Source: Gracilaria domingensis (Eukaryota; Rhodophyta; Florideophyceae; Gracilariales; Gracilariaceae). From it: DNA of 64,000 nucleotides. The position numbers and the translations under genes were made by a program. Shown piece after piece: positions 51,821-63,664 of this stretch. The stretch lies in the NCBI GenBank assembly GCA_022539475.1, contig VCMS01000010.1:372001-436000 (forward strand). The letters are read 5' to 3'. A model generated the notes under the pieces. That model was not told the origin of the DNA. It made no database searches and saw only the letters and a program-made list of their open reading frames with translations. How positions within the stretch are numbered: position 1 is the first letter of the stretch; the number at the start of each line of letters is the position of its first letter.

Positions 51821-52607
51821 TTGGGACGCCTCAGACATTACGTGTCTGAGCACCAGCAAGACTGGGATGATTTCGACCAGCCCTTGGCCTTCGCATACCA
51901 CTCTCAGGTTCATGGAACCACAAGGACCCTACCTTTTGACTTCGTGCTAATGCGACATTCACCTGATATCGTCGTGGACGCCCCAAGTACCGCTATCTCC
52001 CCAGCTGGGTCTGACATTCTGAATTCGGTTTCAGTGAAACGTCAGACACGCGCGCGTATTCTGTATCTCCTTTCGAAGGCCAAAGCGAGAATGGACCGTG
52101 TCCTGCGGAGCTACAAGGCCGACTTCGATTCCCATGTACGGGCCCAGATATCATTTCTCCCTGGCGACTACGTTTTTTTAGACCGCCCTCCACGGAAGAC
52201 AACGGGGACTGCGGAGAAAGAAGGTCTCACCGGCAAGCTTCTTCCTAGGACAACTGGTCCCTTTCGAATTGCCAAAGCTACGGACAAAACCGTGACCATT
52301 TTGGACGGCGACCTGCACAACACGGTCGCCTCAGCCCGCATCAGCCCCAGAAGGAACGACGACGCCGGTTTCCGAAGGGCGTGACCCCACTGGAAACGCT
52401 CCTTCTGAGCCACACTCTACTGGCCCTTAACAGGTCTCCGTCTATCTTACGACCGCGCCTAACCCCTCTAAGCTACCTCACCCAGACGTGGAATTGCCGC
52501 CGGAACGTGTCGAGGAGTAAGGCGAACATTCCCGCCAATGGGTCGTAGAAAGAGTCCTCGATGAGGTAGTGGCCACTGATGGGTCCGCTGTGGTCAAAGT
52601 TCGATGG
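51821..52607 (+). pseudogene. G3 integrase C-terminus and chromodomain start, cut by G4
   Basis: 51821-52384 reads LRHYVSEHQQDWDDFDQPLA, the helical end of a gypsy integrase (compare LRSYVADHPKDWD in G4), then a GPF module (LPRTTGPFRIAKATDKTVTI). After a gap the frame from about 52490 gives RQWVVERVLDEVVATDG and AVVKVRW, the first half of a chromodomain. It stops exactly at the TGG codon where the G4 LTR begins at 52608. The rest should lie beyond the 3' LTR of G4, outside the window. Confidence 0.7.
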
Positions 52608-53557
52608 TGTAGAGCAAACGCGGAAACGCGGTATCGGTGAAGTTGATACTCATAACTCGTGCACCGAGATATGATCCTAGGAAAGGAAAGTATGAAACTT
52701 GGCCCAAAACTGGGATATTTTGAGGTGGTTGGATGTCGTAATACCCGCTGGACTGGCCATGGTGTGGCACGTTGTATTGAGTGGTCGTGGGTACACGTGG
52801 TCTGATTTGGGTCTATTCACAGAGGAATTGTTTCGATAGTCGAATTATTTACTGGCCGCTGAAGCGGGCTGTGCACGTACACCACGTGTGTGGCTTTGCA
52901 CAAGTGTGCACCAAATTATTTAATTTAGTTTAACTAATTTACCGGTTACGGTATAAGAGGTGACCTCGCGGCCAGCTCCACCTTCAGTAAAGGGTAACCG
53001 GGTTCGGCTCTGGACTAGTTTCGCCTGCGCGAAGTGCACCACTCCTCCCGGAGAGTCACCGCGTACGGCACGTTCTAGCTCCATCCCCCGGGATCTTTCA
53101 GGCAATTCTGATCATTTGTGGCCATTGCCCTCAGGCTCATTCCGTCTTCAGACACCTTACATTGTGCAGATACCTGCTTACCCACAAGTGGTAGAACTAC
53201 CAACTCTGTATAGAGATCTTTGCCGCGTGGGCTGAATACACGTCTCCGTCACGCGCCGCCGGGCCTGTTGCCGCTTTCCGCACACCCCGCCGGGGGTTTC
53301 CTCTAGTCTTTCCCTCTTTTTCCCTTTTCTGCCTAGGGTTTCCACTGCCCGCTGGTGCGGCCCATCACTGTGGCCTCCGTTCTCGGATCTTTACCTAGCC
53401 TGTTCCCCGTCAACCTCCGAGGTATATCCCGAGGCACGGGCGGTCTTACACCCGCCATTTTTCGTGCTCGGAGGGCTCTTTCCCTGAGTCTACCTCCTCT
53501 AGGGAGCAAGGACTCGAACGCCTTGAGTGTCTCTCCCGTCCCCGGGTTTGCACTACA
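52608..53557 (+). repeat. G4 5' LTR (950 bp)
   Basis: Begins TGTAGAG and ends CTACA; the first 336 bases recur at 63665-64000. TATAAG at 52952 is a likely promoter. CACGTG and GTGCAC motifs cluster at 52785-52910. Confidence 0.8.
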
Positions 53558-53559
53558 AG

Positions 53560-53577
53560 TGGTCTCCCGACTTAGAA
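53560..53577 (+). other. G4 primer-binding site
   Basis: TGGTCTCCCGACTTAGAA, two bases after the LTR end. Confidence 0.6.
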
Positions 53578-53609
53578 CGGGTTCGAATTGATCCTTGTAA
53601 GGAATCTCA

Positions 53610-55832
53610 GTGATGAAAACATACTGGCTGGTCAGTGAGGGCCCCAGTTGTGTTGGTTGGGTGTTTACTCTTTGGAGTATCGAGATCTCTCGTTGTGCAT
53701 TGACTGTACCATTGTTCGGTACACCGTGGCCCGGTATGGTGCCACCTGCGCCAAACTCTCGGAACGGTTTACCCAGGGATGCTGGGGTGCCTCCGCCTAG
53801 GCCTCCGCGTTCTCGCGCTTCCGTACCCGCAAGGTCACCTGACAACGAACAGGTCCCGGAACCCCGGAGAGCTTCTTCAGTCACGTCGGGACCTATGGCC
53901 GCTTCCACGGCGGGAGCTCCGCCCGTTACGGGTACTCCGGCCACGGAGAGACCAGACGATGTGGTTGAAACCCCTGGATACTCGTACCTCGAGGCTTAAC
54001 TGCGTGTCAGTCAGCTCGCGCAAAACTCGTTGTTCGAGGATCTGCAGTATCTCAGAAAGAAGCTTGATGAAGCCGAACTCAGAGATACCTCTAATGACAT
54101 TCGTGTCTTACGTCAGGACGTGAATTCCATTTTGGAAAGTCTGGGTGCCCCAGCTGCCTTTGTTGAAGCTTATCAATTCTCCATTCGGGAGTTACGAACG
54201 GAGGTTGACCGTCTAACGGTTCGTTTGTCCACTTTGAAAGAAATCCTCCGGATGGAGAACGCGAACGGTACGCGACAGGCCGAAGGCGAAGGCTCGAAGC
54301 GCTCGACTCACCGGTCCCCGGTTCGCCGGAATCGGAAGTCTAAAAAAGAGCTCCGTTATGACTCAGATTCGTCTAGTTCTAATTCTAGTGTTCGCTCGGC
54401 GAAATCGTCCGCCTCCAGCTCGTCGGGAAGCGAGGAAGTCCGTGACCGGCATCGAGGTCGATCTCGTAGAACGAAGTCGAAAGCGACATACGCCACTCAA
54501 GGAGTGATTCGCTCCCGCGAAAAGGGCAGACGTCACTTGGGACTCAAGGAGTTAGAACCAACGAATCTCCTCTACAGGAAGCTGTTATCGTACCGGTATT
54601 ATCGATTGGACGACTCGTCGTCTGACCGTGATTCACGGAGCACCGGCAAGGTGAGAGACCATATTAAGCGACTCAACATCGTGTTCACGAAGAAATTCGG
54701 TGGCGAAGACCCAATCATGGTTCTCGATTTCCTTGCCCGCTTTGTGCAGGAAGCCGATGTACTCGGTATGAACGAGGCTCAAGCGTTTCTCGCTTTACCC
54801 TTCTTTCTTACAGGGATGGCCGAAGACCAGTTCAACTCGGTCTGAGGTTCATCTCGTGCGTCCGAGGGGGGTGTTTCATGCTGGCCGGAAGCGGTCCAGT
54901 ACCTCCTCAGGTCGTATGCAACAGGTAACGCGATTCACAACGCGACTCTCGCTCTACGGAACACGAGACAGAAGCCTGAAGAGACAGAAACGGCTTTTTA
55001 AACCCGGTTGAATAAAGCGTTTCACCGCTGTGGTAACGTTTATTCCGCTCAGGAAAGATGCACGATGTTCGTGGACGGATTGGATCCGACGATCAGAATC
55101 CTAGTGGGGCGATATCGCGAAGAGAAGCGACGGCTAACCTATCTGGAATTGGTACAGTACGCCCAAGCGGAAGGCGATGCTCTTCGAGCGCGCCGTCCGG
55201 CGAAACCCCGCCGCTCGAGGGCTCTACTCGTCAATGAGTCGTCTCACTCACATTCCCTTCATCGTGAAAACTCCGTAAACCCGGGTCAGGATAACGTGCA
55301 CCTCATTGCAAGTACTCCCGATTCGTACGGGTCTTCAGATCTACCGTCGACCTCGACTCCAACCTCGAAAGGTGACCCAGCACTTTACGTGGGAGGAACG
55401 AGGGTGCCAGCAGCACCACTCGCTTATGGGTCGGGTGGATCCCGAAATTCCCGTCCGGGATGGATTGATACGAGACCGCAACGTCGGACAGACGGTAATC
55501 GATATATCGATAAGTCGACAACGACCATCTGTCATCTATGTCACCGACACAAGCACATCTCTCTGGTGTGTATGCTTCCCGCTCGGGAGTTGTCGAAAGT
55601 TATCGGGTTTTATGAATCGGTGTCGCCAGCTGACAAAGCTCGAGTTCCGAGTCAATCATATGAAGAGCAGAAGGCCAGATATGGCATTCCTATTACAGGA
55701 CAGAACGTTCGAAACGAGGAACCTCGGAACCCAGCACCACAGGCAACCGTGATCGATCCCGAACCTGGGAATCCAGTTTCCCAGCCTGGACAGGGAGCGC
55801 CGTCACCGGCTCACCCAGCCCAGAAAAACTGA
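53610..55832 (+). pseudogene. G4 gag with three in-frame stops
   Basis: One frame from ATG 53610 to TGA 55830-55832, broken by TAA 53997-53999, TGA 54843-54845 and TAA 54999-55001 without any indel. It holds a Pro/Ala-rich N-terminus, a coiled-coil-like segment (FEDLQYLRKKLDEAELRD; LRTEVDRLTVRLSTLKEIL), a Ser/Arg-rich tract (DSDSSSSNSSVRSAKSS) and a capsid region ending MFVDGLDPTIRILVGRYREE. A zinc knuckle CHLCHRHKHISLVC lies near 55533 (C-x2-C-x4-H-x4-C), followed by a Pro-rich end. The frame passes to pol by -1. Confidence 0.8.
55823..55829 (+). promoter_or_regulatory. Probable -1 frameshift site at the G4 gag-pol junction
   Basis: G AAA AAC TGA: the gag frame ends CAG AAA AAC TGA and pol is open in the -1 frame. 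It is one base from the canonical A AAA AAC seen in G2. Confidence 0.45.
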
Positions 55833-58800
55833 TCTTGGGAGTTTCCCCTACGGGAGGGGCGTCTCCTGAGCCGAAGTTGGAGACCCCCGAGGCGCCCCCG
55901 CTTCGCTCCCAGGCCCAATTCCTTAACAGAATAATCCTCACGAGGAAGATGGCTCAAACGGACGTGGACACAGAACCATTGATGGTTCTACGTCGCCCGT
56001 GGGTGCGGTCCCGCAATTTCCGTACTCCGGATAGAGTCCTTGTGATAGCCAAGAGGAACTATAAGGTTTATGCCGACCTCGGCCTATCACACCAGTTTAT
56101 GGTTCGACAACTGTCTGTTCTAGACACAGGCGCTGCGCCGAACTTAATTCACTCTTCGTTAGTGCCCCCGGCACTTCGGGAATTCGTCCGCAACGGTCCA
56201 GGATTGGATATCGCTGACGCGAAGAATCGCCCGTTGCGTACGTCCGGCTTTATAACTCTCACTGTGAGATTGGGCACCTACGTGGTGAAACTTGAATTCG
56301 TTGTTTGCGACTCTCTCGCAGCACCGGTTATTCTCGGTTGTGATTTTTGTGACCGCTTTGTTGAGGCTATCCGCCCCAGGGCGAAGACCGTGGAATTAGA
56401 AGACGGAAGTACTATTCCGATAGTTCGGAAGCCGCTCAAACGCGCAATCCAGAAGCGTGTACCATTACCTGTGGCTCAGGACGTTCCAAACATGGATCCT
56501 AAATCTACGAAGCTTCGTGTCGCGAAATCAATGGCCATTCAACCGGAATCCCAGGTCTGGGTGCAGTGCACATCCAAGCAACATGGAATTCATTTGGTTC
56601 AACCATCATCATCGTTATACGATCAGCGACAACTCGCTTTGGCGAATGGCGTTGTCTCTATCGAGCCCGATAAACCCTTTAAGGTACTTGTCGCTAACTT
56701 TGGCAAATCCACTCAGTGGCTTGTCAAACATCAAGTACTGGGCTCAGTCCTCCCACACCCGAAGGCACTAGTACAAACGAGAATACCCATGTCCGAGGTT
56801 CTCGGTGTACCTGACCCTAAGGAGAGGGAGAGAGAAATGGAAACTTCCGCCTCGTCGGATGATGCCGTAACCGCCGAAGTGCACATGGTTAATTCGGGTC
56901 ACGAACCACCGATCACCTCGGTTAAGAAAGCGCTACCGCCTGGTACACACGAGATAGATCCTGTCGAGGAGTTAGAGAAGTTGAATCTGGATCACGTCCC
57001 AGCGTCTAATCGAGAGAGGTTAAGGGATATGCTCCGAGACTTTAATCCCATGTGGGATGGTTCCCTTGGAACGATTGGAATTACGGAACACCGTATTGAT
57101 CTGCTCCCAGACACTCGCCCTATTGCGCAACACCCTTATCGGGCCGGCCCGAAGGCTCGGGAAGAGGAGAAATCTCAAGTCGAGAAGATGCTACGTGCTG
57201 ACGTAATTGAGCCCGCTCAGTGACCATGGGCATCGCCCGTTGTACTTGTTCCGAAATCGGATGGATCGTGGCGATTTTGTATCGATTACGGGCGACTCAA
57301 CGCCGTTACCATCAAAGACGTATATCCGATACCCCGGATGGATGAGTACATCGACTCGCTTGGCAGCGCAAGAGTGTTTACAGCCCTCGATGCCAATTGG
57401 GGTTACTGGCAGGTTCCAATCAGGAAGGAAGACCGCGACAAAACCGCGTTTGTATGCCATCAAGGCTTATACCGCTTTAAACGGATGCCTTTCGGATTGA
57501 CGAATGCTCCCGCTACGTTTTAGCGTGCAATTGACATTCTGTTAGCCAGATTCAAGTGGAAAACTTGTTTGGTATACTTGGACGATATCGTCGTGTTTTC
57601 CAGCAACCTGGAGGATCATATCGCCCATGTGAGGGAAGTAATGCAGGCTTTGCAGGACGCAGGTGTTACCCTGAAACTCAAAAAATGTGAGTTCTGTTCC
57701 GACTCGGTGAAATATCTTGGTCATATTATCCGGCCAGGACAGCTCTCGATGGACGAGGTACGAGTAAAGTCGCTAAAGGACGCGAAACATCCGACGACTC
57801 AAACGGAACTCCGCTCATTTCTCGGACTGTGTAACGTTTACCGTCGCTTCGTGCCGAACTTTGCTGACACCGCAGCCCCCCTCAACACGCTCCTTCGAAA
57901 ATGACAACCAGTCAAACTGGAACCCTTTGGCGATGCGGAAGCATCTGCCTTTTCGTCGCTGGTCGACGCTGTTACGTCTCCGCCTATCTTGACACTACCC
58001 ACTCCTGGGCTTCCTTATGAAGTGGATACTGATGCCAGTAAGTACCAAGTTGGTTGTGCATTGTTTCAAGTCTCGGAAGAAGGCGAGCGCCGCCCAATCG
58101 GATACTGGTCTCGTTCTCTGAACGTGCACGAACGCAACTACTCAGTCTCTGAGAAAGAGTGTCTCGCCGTTGTCTGGGCGTTAACCACACTAAGACCCTA
58201 TCTCATGGGGACCCATTTTTGGGTGCATACCGACCATTCGGCCCTCCGGTAGCTCATGGATATCTCCGAGCCCTCGGGTCGTCTTATGAGGTTGCGCCTC
58301 CGTCTATCGGAATTTGACTTCGATGTCAGGTACAAGAAGGGAACCCTGAACTTACAGGACGACGCACTCTCGCGTCTGGGAACTTCTGGTGAAACAGAGT
58401 CAGTCATCGACGATGAAATACCATGCTTCATGATGAAAGACCTGGAACAGGAGACCGAGATTTCGGAAGACGTTTGCGAAGATATACTCGCCGCAGAACC
58501 GGCTGAACCACCGCCTGGTTCATTCGAGCCCATTACGGCTGAAGAGCTGATACGCGAACAACATGAGGATCCTTTCTGCACGCAGATAAGGGCCCGCCTC
58601 AACGGGGGTTTTAAACTACCGTTTGTTGCCAATGATCAGGGATTCCTTGTCAGGATTGTCGAAAAACGACCTCGAATTGTCGTTCCTCACTCCTTACAAC
58701 GGAGAGTCCTCCACATCTCGCATTATGTGAAGGTAGGAGCTCCCCCTGGTGGCAGGAAGGTGTACTTAACCCTCCGTAGGGACTTCTATTGGCCCGCCAT

Positions 58801-61333
58801 GGCTTTCGACTGCTATGCAGTACGCCGTTCGTGCACGGAATGCGCAAAGAATAACGTCAAACTACGACGAGTTTCAAAGAAACTGACGCTGTTCCCAGCT
58901 TTCGCCCCTCTAGAGTTTGTCGCTATCGACCTTCTTGGTGAACTAATTCGGACTGCCCGAGGTAACCGATATCTCCTGGTTATTACCGACAGGTTTTTGA
59001 AACTCGTACGAACTGTTCCGTTGAAACGGATTACTGCGGCCGCGGTCGCTGAAGCGTTTGTAACGCATTGGGTCTTTGTATACAGACCGCCCGTTCATCT
59101 GTTATCAGACAATGGCTCGCAATTTGCTGCGAAGTTCTTTCAGGACGTTTGTCGCATCTTGGATATCAAGAATTTGTTTACTACAACCTATCATCCCCAG
59201 TGTAATGGGCAGGTAGAACGATCTAATCGTACTATGCTTAACGCATTAAGATCCTACGTAGCAGATCACCCAAAGGATTGGGACCTGTACACTGACGCAA
59301 GTACATATGCGTATAATACCCAGGTACATCGGGTCACGTCGTTATCGCCGTTTGAGCTCGTTCTTTCGAGAATACCGCCTCCGGTAGCAATTGAAGCTCA
59401 ACCGACGTTGTCGTCTACTCCGTCACCTCGGACGTACAGGGATACCTGGAAAAACTGGTTAAGGACCATGGTACCGGTTGCCCGGAAAGCCATGGAGAAG
59501 GCTCAGCTTGCTTTCAAGAAGAATTTTGATCGCCGTCTCCGCGGTAAGTTGCCTGGGGTCAAGGCTGACGACTTCGTTTTCGTCCGAAAGGAATATTATA
59601 ATCCTGAGAAGGAACGTCGACATAAGCTGTCTCCCATCGCTGATTAACCGTATCGTGTTATCTCCGTCGCTCCCGACACCGTCGTTCTCGACATAGACGA
59701 TCAGCACGAACGCATCTCGCGAGACCGCGTGGTTCTAGCTCCGCCTTCGGACGACGCACAACCATGGGCTACCAGTACCCAATCAGGGGATCCTACGCTA
59801 CAGGAAGAGCTGCATTCAGCCGACGCTCCGTCGCGCCCCGCAATTCTTCCGCACCCGGATCGAGGTTTATCGGATCTACCGAACGTAGAGGACTCTGACC
59901 TCAGAGATTCATCTACTTTAACTTGGAATAACCCAAATAACTCTACACGAGTGTATACACGGGTTAATCCGCCCCCCCATCTGCTCATGGAGCCCGTACC
60001 GTCACCTAAGGCGGGGGAGGGAAATGCAGCAACTGCAAACACTTTTGTTGCCACCCCGGTGCCGTCCGGTTCTCCACGTCCTGGAACTCCTGCGCCAACT
60101 GCTAGCACAGTGACTCCTACTGGAGATTCGCGAAGTCTAGTTGCCAACGCTGGCGAGGTCCGCAACGGAAAGGCAACCACTCCTGTGGAGACACGGGAAA
60201 GTGTTAACACTCGTCCCCGAGAAATTCAGGGACCCGCAGATACTGTACCCCAATTTGGGAAGTCGCACGTCTCGACGTCGCGCCATCGCGTTTCGAAGGA
60301 GAAACGTACTGTGAAAACAGTATCCGCCGATCCGGATCAACCGTCTTACGCGGATAATTGACGCTGTGAAGCGAACCAGACTTGGCCTGGGTTAACTCAT
60401 GTGTGAGTGGGTTTGAGAGAGTACATCAATGGTTTCCCTTACAGGACTTGAAGTTTTTGTGACGTAACACTCCGAGGAGTACAACCACGTCGCGTGGAGA
60501 GTTGGCGCTTGGTTTTGAGGTTGCGCCGCCGCCGCAAATGTGCGCAAACGCATCTCCCCGATTTGTTTTTTGGGAAAAAATCGTGTCAAACGCGCGCAGC
60601 GCGGGGACACAGATATGTGTGGTGATCCTTAATGAGTGGCTGTCAACCGCATCCACGTGGACGGCTGAACACGGCGTACTGTCGTCAGATGTGCCAGATT
60701 GTGGCGCCCCACCAATGGGAAACGATGGCACATGGCCCGTGGCCGGGTGAACCGCCGCCCTGCATAGGGAGTGTGATTGGCATGCCTCTTCAGCAGAACG
60801 GTCACCATGGTGAAGTCGAAAGACCCATCAACCGGGAGCGCTACTACTCGATGGTCTCCCTAGCAAGGGCGGTCAACGTTCAACCGTTGTACTCGACTGT
60901 TCGAGAGCTTTCAGGAGACCCTCTCGCCCTGGGAAGAGAGCGCGTGACTCGCGAGTTATAGTATCGCCGCAACGGGCGACCCCTGCGAAGCTAGCACATA
61001 GAGGACGAGCTCCACCGCGTGGAAGGCATCTCCGAGGGAGCTCCTAAATCTCTATTAGGCCCCGCGAGGCGGCCCATTTCAATGGGAATTGCTCAGCAGT
61101 CCACGAAGGCCCGCAGCCGGGAAGTGTATTCACAGGAATTTGTGATAGACCGCATAGTGCGCCATGTCGTGAAAGACGGGAAAGTGCTTTATCAGGTCCG
61201 TTAGTACGGATACGCTCCTGATGAGGATACTTGGGAACCAATTGAACACCTACCGCGGTCCAAGGTCATCGCCTATTATCGTCGCAAGCACTTAGCTTAC
61301 CCTCCAGACTTGGATTCCGCCCAGGTAGGTTAA
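55826..61333 (+). pseudogene. G4 pol: protease, RT, RNase H, integrase, chromodomain, many stops
   Basis: A single frame with stops TGA 57221, TAG 57521, TGA 57902, TAG 58250, TAA 59645, TGA 60359 and TAG 61202, plus others between 60361 and 61000, and no frameshift. Protease: SVLDTGAAPNLIHS (near 56115). RT: PWASPVVLVPKSDGSWRF (near 57225), motif [25 protein letters not shown] ending at the TAG where Gln is normal, and catalytic LVYLDDIVVFS (near 57570). RNase H: VDTDASKYQVGCALF (near 58022). Integrase: an HHCC region with CTECAKNN (near 58835), then AIDLLGEL, LLSDNGSQFAA and NGQVERSNRTM. At 61135-61317 a chromodomain reads FVIDRIVRHVVKDGKVLYQV, TAG for Trp, then YGYAPDEDTWEPIEHLP. Confidence 0.88.
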
Positions 61334-61733
61334 TTCCAAGGCTTTCTTGCCGTTGTCAACCGACTGGCCTGCTCGCGGGATAAATTGGTATCTGGTTAAA
61401 GATAGATAAATCCCTGTGGGAAGGAACCCCAAGGGATGAAGAAAAAGAAGTACTCCGGGTCACGGACGCCGATTTATCGGACTTAGCGAACTACCGTATT
61501 ACGGTCCCACGTGAATTAACGCGGATATAAGGTGAATGGATGCGAAGACGCACGGTTACTCAGGGAGTAGGAACTCTGGAAGAGGAGTGATCGGAATCGA
61601 TGAAGAAGGAAGAACAAGGATACCGGAACCCGGCTAAGAAGCAGGAAGTTACCGACTTTCGGTTTATTCTATGACAGAAGTTGTACCACTAGTTTGGTTG
61701 TTGGTCATCCAACGTTGCGTCGTCTGCACTCAC

Positions 61734-63614
61734 TCAAAAGAGGTCGTCCCACTCTTGGACTAACGGTAAACCCTTCGAGGGTCCCGCGCCTCCCGTGTTC
61801 GACGGACCACCTTGAGAAGGACTCGCAAACGTCTGCGCACCCAGAATCATCAACTGGCCGAGGTCGTACATGTCCGGTGGGACCGGTACTCCGAAGTTCA
61901 GGAGCTCATTACGCATCGCGATGGCCCGCGGATCGATGTTTCCCTGGGAAGGGCCAACACCCCAACCCGTGGGGGCCACTGGCAAATTGCCTGCTCCAGC
62001 TTCTGGATTCGTTACCGTCCCAAGCGGCTGACCGATCAGCACCTGGTTTTCTACCGTATCATCCACCATTGGATCGTTCTCGTTGGCTGAGGGATAGTAA
62101 TCATCGAAAAACATGAACCCAACCGGGTGACCCTTCGGGACAACCCTAGGAATTTGTCGCAGAGCATGAGCTTGGTCGCGTGACACCACGACACCCTCCC
62201 ACGGGTCGTAATAGACAAACTCTCGGGCTCCCGGATGCCTGCGCCCAGGTGAACGATCATGAGATGACCTACTCCCGCGTGGGACGTTTTCCTCCGGAAC
62301 TTGGCCCCAATTGATCTTCTCGATGAGATCGAGGAGGTACTCGAGGTCGAGAACGTTGTCTTCTGAACCCAGAGCGGTGTGGAGATCCAGCTTTCCTCAG
62401 GACGAGCCGCTGCTTCGGCGGAATGTACCAAACACGGTGTTAATCATAGGCTTCCCAAAGCATGAACGCGGCAACGCGAGCCGCCCATTCAGCGATGAAA
62501 AGAATCCAATACCCTGAGTTGGGATTCGCAAGCATGCGCGACCCCACGTAGGAGATACAAGGGGGCAGTTCCGCGAAACAACCGCGAGGGACTTCGTACA
62601 TGCTCCACCACGCTGGAAGGGACGGGAATCGCCCCGCCAACGCCGTCGGGCGCAAGCGCTCAACCTCGATGTTTTGATAGGAAATCAGATACCCGGACCG
62701 GGACCTCCACATGCGCTCATTCCGCAGCCTGTCGAAGAACGACCCATCCCCAGAAGGACGTCGCAGATAGCGAAATTCCGCTCGGATGATGGGCCTGTGA
62801 AACAGGAGGATGTCGGATGGCATTTCCTGAGGGAAGGCAGCTGAGGCTGAGAACTCCGCGAGGTTCGCGCCACACTGAATTTCTCTCCGTACGTTCGGAA
62901 GCGAGATAAGTCGAAACCGTATGACGGTGGAATCAGCTCTGGAAAAGAGGCCCGCTCCTTACGGAAGTGCGCGAGCCGCGCCATTGCCGCTCTGGCTTGA
63001 TCCAACGTCTCGTACTGACGACCGCGTCTCTGCCGCGAGATAAGATGATTCGGCACCGCTACGCGGTTTCTCCAATCCCAGGAGTCGACCATGTCGCGAG
63101 GAAGGCCGCCAGGCAGCAAACCGTTCTCGGTATAAGTATCGACTAACGCCACGTTGCGTACCGCCGTCGGATGGAACCAGGGAGCTCTGGAGTACGTCCA
63201 ACTTCCGTCCGTTTTCGGATCCTGTGTCAAGAGTGACTGGCGCGCAATCCAGCCACCTGGAGTAGCCAGCAATGGCACGGCATGCGCTGAGTTCCACGCA
63301 GCTACGTCGACCGGGTTCGGTGTCGGAGTGTGACTTTGACTCTGTAACAAAGGAGCTGTGGCGAAGCCACCGAGATACCCAGTCGCGGGAACAGATGGAC
63401 TCGGGTTGCCCGACGCCCCAGGCTGGGAAGGCTGGTCGCTATCCTGGTAAGGATCCATCGCAGGGACGATCTGAGGAGAGTCTGGGACAGCCGAGTCGTC
63501 GGAACGCACTGTAACTGCGGAAGAACTGGCTGTAGAACCGTGAGGCTCGTTGCGACGAGGGACCGGGATGTCGGTAAGGCTCATTGCAGCTTGCGTATTT
63601 ATACTCTTCTCCAT
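61734..63614 (-). pseudogene. G4 antisense reading frame, about 620 codons, two frameshifts
   Basis: Minus-strand frame starting MEKSINTQAAMSLTDIPV at 63614, 51 bp inside the 3' LTR edge, between pol and that LTR. It runs in one frame to about 62920, shifts, runs to a TGA at 62440 and returns to the first frame until TAG/TGA near 61734. The N-terminal 110 residues are Ser/Pro-rich. The middle is folded-looking and rich in Trp and Arg (SWTYSRAPWFHPTAVRNVAL; LPRDMVDSWDWRNRVAVPNH; LPAWWSMYEVPRGCFAELPP). The end is Pro/Gly-rich. No family is recognised. Continued coding sense across two shifts indicates a once-functional gene. It differs from the C1 antisense protein. Confidence 0.6.
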
Positions 63615-63650
63615 TGGAAGTCTCCGCCGTTCTCGGCAATGCCTCGAGGC

Positions 63651-63664
63651 TAAGGAGGGGGATT
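63651..63664 (+). other. G4 polypurine tract
   Basis: TAAGGAGGGGGATT directly before the TGTAGAG start of the 3' LTR. Confidence 0.75.
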
